From positions 1-37,347 of the forward strand of contig WGMS01000043.1 in NCBI GenBank assembly GCA_016124935.1: a stretch of DNA of 37,347 nucleotides. The letters are read 5' to 3'. The notes below the pieces were generated by a model. That model saw nothing but the letters and a program-made list of their open reading frames with translations. It did no database searches and had not been told where the DNA came from. How positions within the stretch are numbered: position 1 is the stretch's first letter; each line of letters opens with the position of its first letter. The position numbers were made by a program, and so were the translations under genes. Of this stretch, positions 35,569 through 37,347 are shown piece after piece. The DNA is from a bacterium (lineage in GTDB: Bacteria > Cyanobacteriota > Vampirovibrionia > Obscuribacterales > Obscuribacteraceae).

Positions 35569-35947
35569 CATCATCACCTTCTTCATAGGTATGCTTCTCT
35601 GGCATGCTCAGGTACATCTGTCTGAATTTCTTTGCTCGCTGGATTTCCGTCGGTGGCACTTCATCCGTATTTTTTACTAGCCCATGGGTCAGAATCACGA
35701 TATCTTTACCAGCGAAAAAGAACAGAATCCTGTATTGATTGGTCTTGTATCTCTCCCGCAGCTCGTAAATTCCATCTTCAAGGTAGTCGGCATGCGGTCT
35801 CCTTAGTTCATGCCCTAATTCCTCTAAGAGCAAAATCCGAGCGATGACCTTCGCCTGAGCTTTTTTGGGTTTGATGTTGTCGATCCACTCTTTGAGGGGG
35901 CAGGAATTCTCGTCCTCTTGAAACCAATAGACTGTTGACCTAGACAT
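35561..35947 (-). CDS. higB: HigB/RelE-family toxin (Gp49-like)
   Basis: A 128-residue toxin of the phage-derived Gp49-like (HigB) branch of the RelE superfamily. Seen: KEWIDNIKPKKAQAKVIARILLLEELG, GIYELRERYKTNQYRILFFFAGKDIVILTHGLVKNT and the Lys/Arg-rich C-terminal helix. These proteins cleave mRNA on the ribosome. ATG at 35947 was chosen because the family's N-terminus begins there; the frame extends upstream without family sequence. The preceding bases contain TATACT and a 14-bp palindrome. The toxin gene precedes its antitoxin, overlapping by 8 bases. Confidence 0.9.
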   Translation of the reverse strand: MSRSTVYWFQEDENSCPLKEWIDNIKPKKAQAKVIARILLLEELGHELRRPHADYLEDGIYELRERYKTNQYRILFFFAGKDIVILTHGLVKNTDEVPPTEIQRAKKFRQMYLSMPEKHTYEEGDDDE

Positions 35948-35966
35948 TTTCAAGTATACCCCAACT

Positions 35967-35980
35967 TCGCAATATTGCGA
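35967..35980. promoter_or_regulatory. Palindromic operator candidate for the toxin-antitoxin operon
   Basis: TCGCAATATTGCGA is a perfect 14-base palindrome 19 bases upstream of the toxin ATG. TATACT (minus strand, 35953-35958) lies between it and the start. This is a typical place for an antitoxin-bound operator. No good -35 was found at standard spacing. Confidence 0.55.
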
Positions 35981-36216
35981 TACCCTTCGGATTAATCTTC
36001 TTGGAACCACCAATTTTAGCCCGATTTGGCTGATTAAATGTATCCCAATGCGCGGACATTTTAAAATCATCAACGCGCCTTGGAATACGTGCCGCCATCG
36101 CAAGATTTTGATTGGAAAACGTCTGATACTAGGCGTTGTGTTTGCCAATATTCCGATCGAAATTCAAGCGATGCCAATATCGGAGGAAGGAAAATCCAGC
36201 ACCTGAGGATAGAGAC

Positions 36217-36705
36217 CTTGAAAGCTTCCGAAAGTTACTGTGGGAATTACCAGACCTGGCTGCTACCAGTCCGGGATACTTCGAGCCGGAGAGTGACTCT
36301 GGGCAAAAACCGGTATTGCCAGTGGTGGTAGGTAAAACAGAGAAGCAGCAGTTTTTTGATGTCGGTACAGAGTCCTCTGCAAGGACTGTTGTGGCTGAGC
36401 GTGTATTCTCTCCGGAGTCTTTCTTCTTGAACAAGTCTGTACCGCAGAAAGTTCGATCAATCAGATTTGAAGAGTCTGATGTAAGGTCGGGCATGGAACC
36501 TGCTGAATTTCGCGTGCTGGTGGTTGTCCGGAGCGATAAGGAGGAAGATGCTCTTTTAATAAGAGATGAACTTTCCCTCAACGGTGGTAAGCTGAAATCT
36601 ATCAGGAAAGTAGGACCCTGTGTCTATGAATTGTGTATTCTCGATGAACCCGAGCATTTTTATTTTGGGCTGGCGGCGCTTCTGGGAAGCGGTGTCCCGA
36701 GGTAA
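36217..36705 (+). CDS. Protein of unknown function
   Basis: A 162-residue soluble protein of no recognised family. The N-terminal part is variable and rich in acidic and polar residues. The C-terminal 70 residues look like a compact alpha/beta domain (AEFRVLVVVRSDKEEDALLIRDELSLNGGKLKSIRKVG). The start is uncertain: TTG at 36217 has GAGGA about 8 bases upstream; the frame is open to 36136; and an ATG at 36493 with AAGG 6 bases upstream would encode only the C-terminal domain. It is divergent from the toxin-antitoxin operon. Confidence 0.6.
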   Translation, partial: LESFRKLLWELPDLAATSPGYFEPESDSGQKPVLPVVVGKTEKQQFFDVGTESSARTVVAERVFSPESFFLNKSVPQKVRSIRFEESDVRSGMEPAEFRVLVVVRSDKEEDALLIRDELSLNGGKLKSIRKVGPCVYELCILDEPEHFYFGLAALLGSGVPR

Positions 36706-36871
36706 TTGTTTACCAGAATTATGAATCTGGTGCCTTTGCAGATTAAGCCGCTTGAAATACTCAGGTGAGCGTACTTGTTTAGAATTGGTTTTAGCCTGGT
36801 CTGGTTCGGATTGAGAAGGCATTAGATGAACTAGAGTATTAGTTAAAGCAAGGTACAAGGCAAAAGGGTGG

Positions 36872-36901
36872 TTGTCATAGTGTGCCATTATGGCGTACAA
36901 T
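36872..36901 (+). promoter_or_regulatory. Sigma70-like promoter with palindromic operator
   Basis: TTGTCA (36872-36877), an 18-base spacer and TACAAT (36896-36901). The spacer holds the palindrome GCCAT-T-ATGGC (36884-36894). It lies about 43 bases upstream of the antitoxin-like gene, so autorepression is likely. Confidence 0.55.
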
Positions 36902-36943
36902 CGAAAGTGTGCACTTCTTAAAACTGATTACAGGGTTATAGTA

Positions 36944-37234
36944 ATGGCCGTGTCGAAGAAAAACTCGAATAATGAAACTGAAAGATTGGCTATGCGTTTG
37001 CCTGCTGAACTGAAAGAGCGATTTGAAAAAGCCGCCGCTTTGCGTGGTGAGACTGTAAGTGGCTGGGCCAAACCAATACTAGCAGAGGCTGCGGCTCGGC
37101 AGCTTAGAGAACACGAGTTTGTTGATATGGCAAAAGCGGATCGTGTCGCTTTTGTAGAGGCCGTGCTGTCGCCTCCTGCGCCCACCAAAGCGGCCATGGC
37201 TGCGGCTAAAAAGATTGTATGTAGGGCTGCTTGA
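36944..37234 (+). CDS. DUF1778/TacA-like ribbon-helix-helix antitoxin
   Basis: A 96-residue protein. The N-terminal ribbon-helix-helix is ERLAMRLPAELKERFEKAAALRGETVSGWAK (about 12-45), matching the DUF1778/TacA group. A C-terminal tail (SPPAPTKAAMAAAKK) would normally wrap the partner toxin, usually a GNAT acetyltransferase that blocks charged tRNA. ATG at 36944 was chosen for AGGG nine bases upstream; the longer frame includes the promoter region. The expected toxin should start at or just before 37234, and is not recognisable before the window ends. Confidence 0.85.
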   Translation: MAVSKKNSNNETERLAMRLPAELKERFEKAAALRGETVSGWAKPILAEAAARQLREHEFVDMAKADRVAFVEAVLSPPAPTKAAMAAAKKIVCRAA

Positions 37235-37347
37235 GATTTCGAAAGCCGCCGCACGCCCTGCATTCCTGCCGGGCAAGTAGCCTACCACTTGTGCCCCAGC
37301 GTCAAACCAAGCTTCGCTCTAAAGGGTTTGACTCCGGGTCCTGCACT
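37231..37347 (+). other. Open frame running off the window end
   Basis: A frame beginning with TTG, overlapping the antitoxin stop (TTGA), stays open for the last 39 codons. It could be the start of the partner toxin, but the visible residues do not resemble a known TacT N-terminus. Confidence 0.2.

Noticed and set aside
36129..36581. 150-residue Ser-rich minus-strand frame
   Set aside because: It is antisense to the unknown plus-strand gene, which has more protein-like composition in its C-terminal part.

Overview
The window looks like chromosomal DNA from a non-photosynthetic relative of the cyanobacteria (Vampirovibrionia/Melainabacteria, Obscuribacter-like). This placement is an inference from several traits: base composition near half G+C by eye, frequent GTG/TTG starts with AGGAG-type ribosome sites, several Hanks-type protein kinases with unusual membrane architectures, a TadG-like protein and a TonB-like protein. 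Planctomycetes or another kinase-rich, deep-branching group are not excluded. No rRNA, tRNA, CRISPR array or intact insertion sequence was found.

Left part (1-4.8 kb): loosely packed small genes separated by long non-coding gaps. It has an HD-domain ppGpp-hydrolase-like protein (-), two small unknown genes (+) closed by a good terminator, two more small unknown genes (-), and a membrane-anchored coiled-coil protein (-). A nested inverted repeat lies at 3351-3444.

4.8-15.2 kb: a membrane protein with a pseudokinase domain (-). Then a tight four-gene operon (+) with a small HExxH metalloprotease-like protein, two multi-pass membrane proteins, and a membrane-embedded spermidine-synthase-like enzyme lacking the usual GGGDG motif. 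A bidirectional terminator separates it from a TadG-like pilus-assembly protein (-). A secreted repeat protein (-) and a Na+/alanine symporter (+) follow.

15.2-23 kb: a GNAT acetyltransferase, a small unknown gene with a strong terminator, and an intergenic island with six GCAAC/GTTGC words. Then a TCA-cycle aconitase (-) with an unusual 108-residue cysteine-rich tail behind a DUF218/YdcF-like gene, two secreted proteins (+) and a second GNAT (+).

23-32.3 kb: a signalling-rich block. It has a large protein that faintly resembles a VirB4 ATPase without its nucleotide motifs, two overlapping paralogous kinases with N-terminal membrane domains (-), a TonB-like protein (+), an AAA+ ATPase with a novel N-terminus (-), and a kinase with a C-terminal leucine-rich-repeat domain beyond its membrane segment (+), followed by a methyltransferase.

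33-37.3 kb: a secreted heparinase II/III-like polysaccharide lyase (-), then accessory DNA. It holds a HigB/HigA-type toxin-antitoxin operon (-) with a palindrome before its start, an unknown gene (+), and a DUF1778-type antitoxin (+) with a promoter whose spacer contains a palindrome. The toxin partner of the last one is not recognisable before the window ends.
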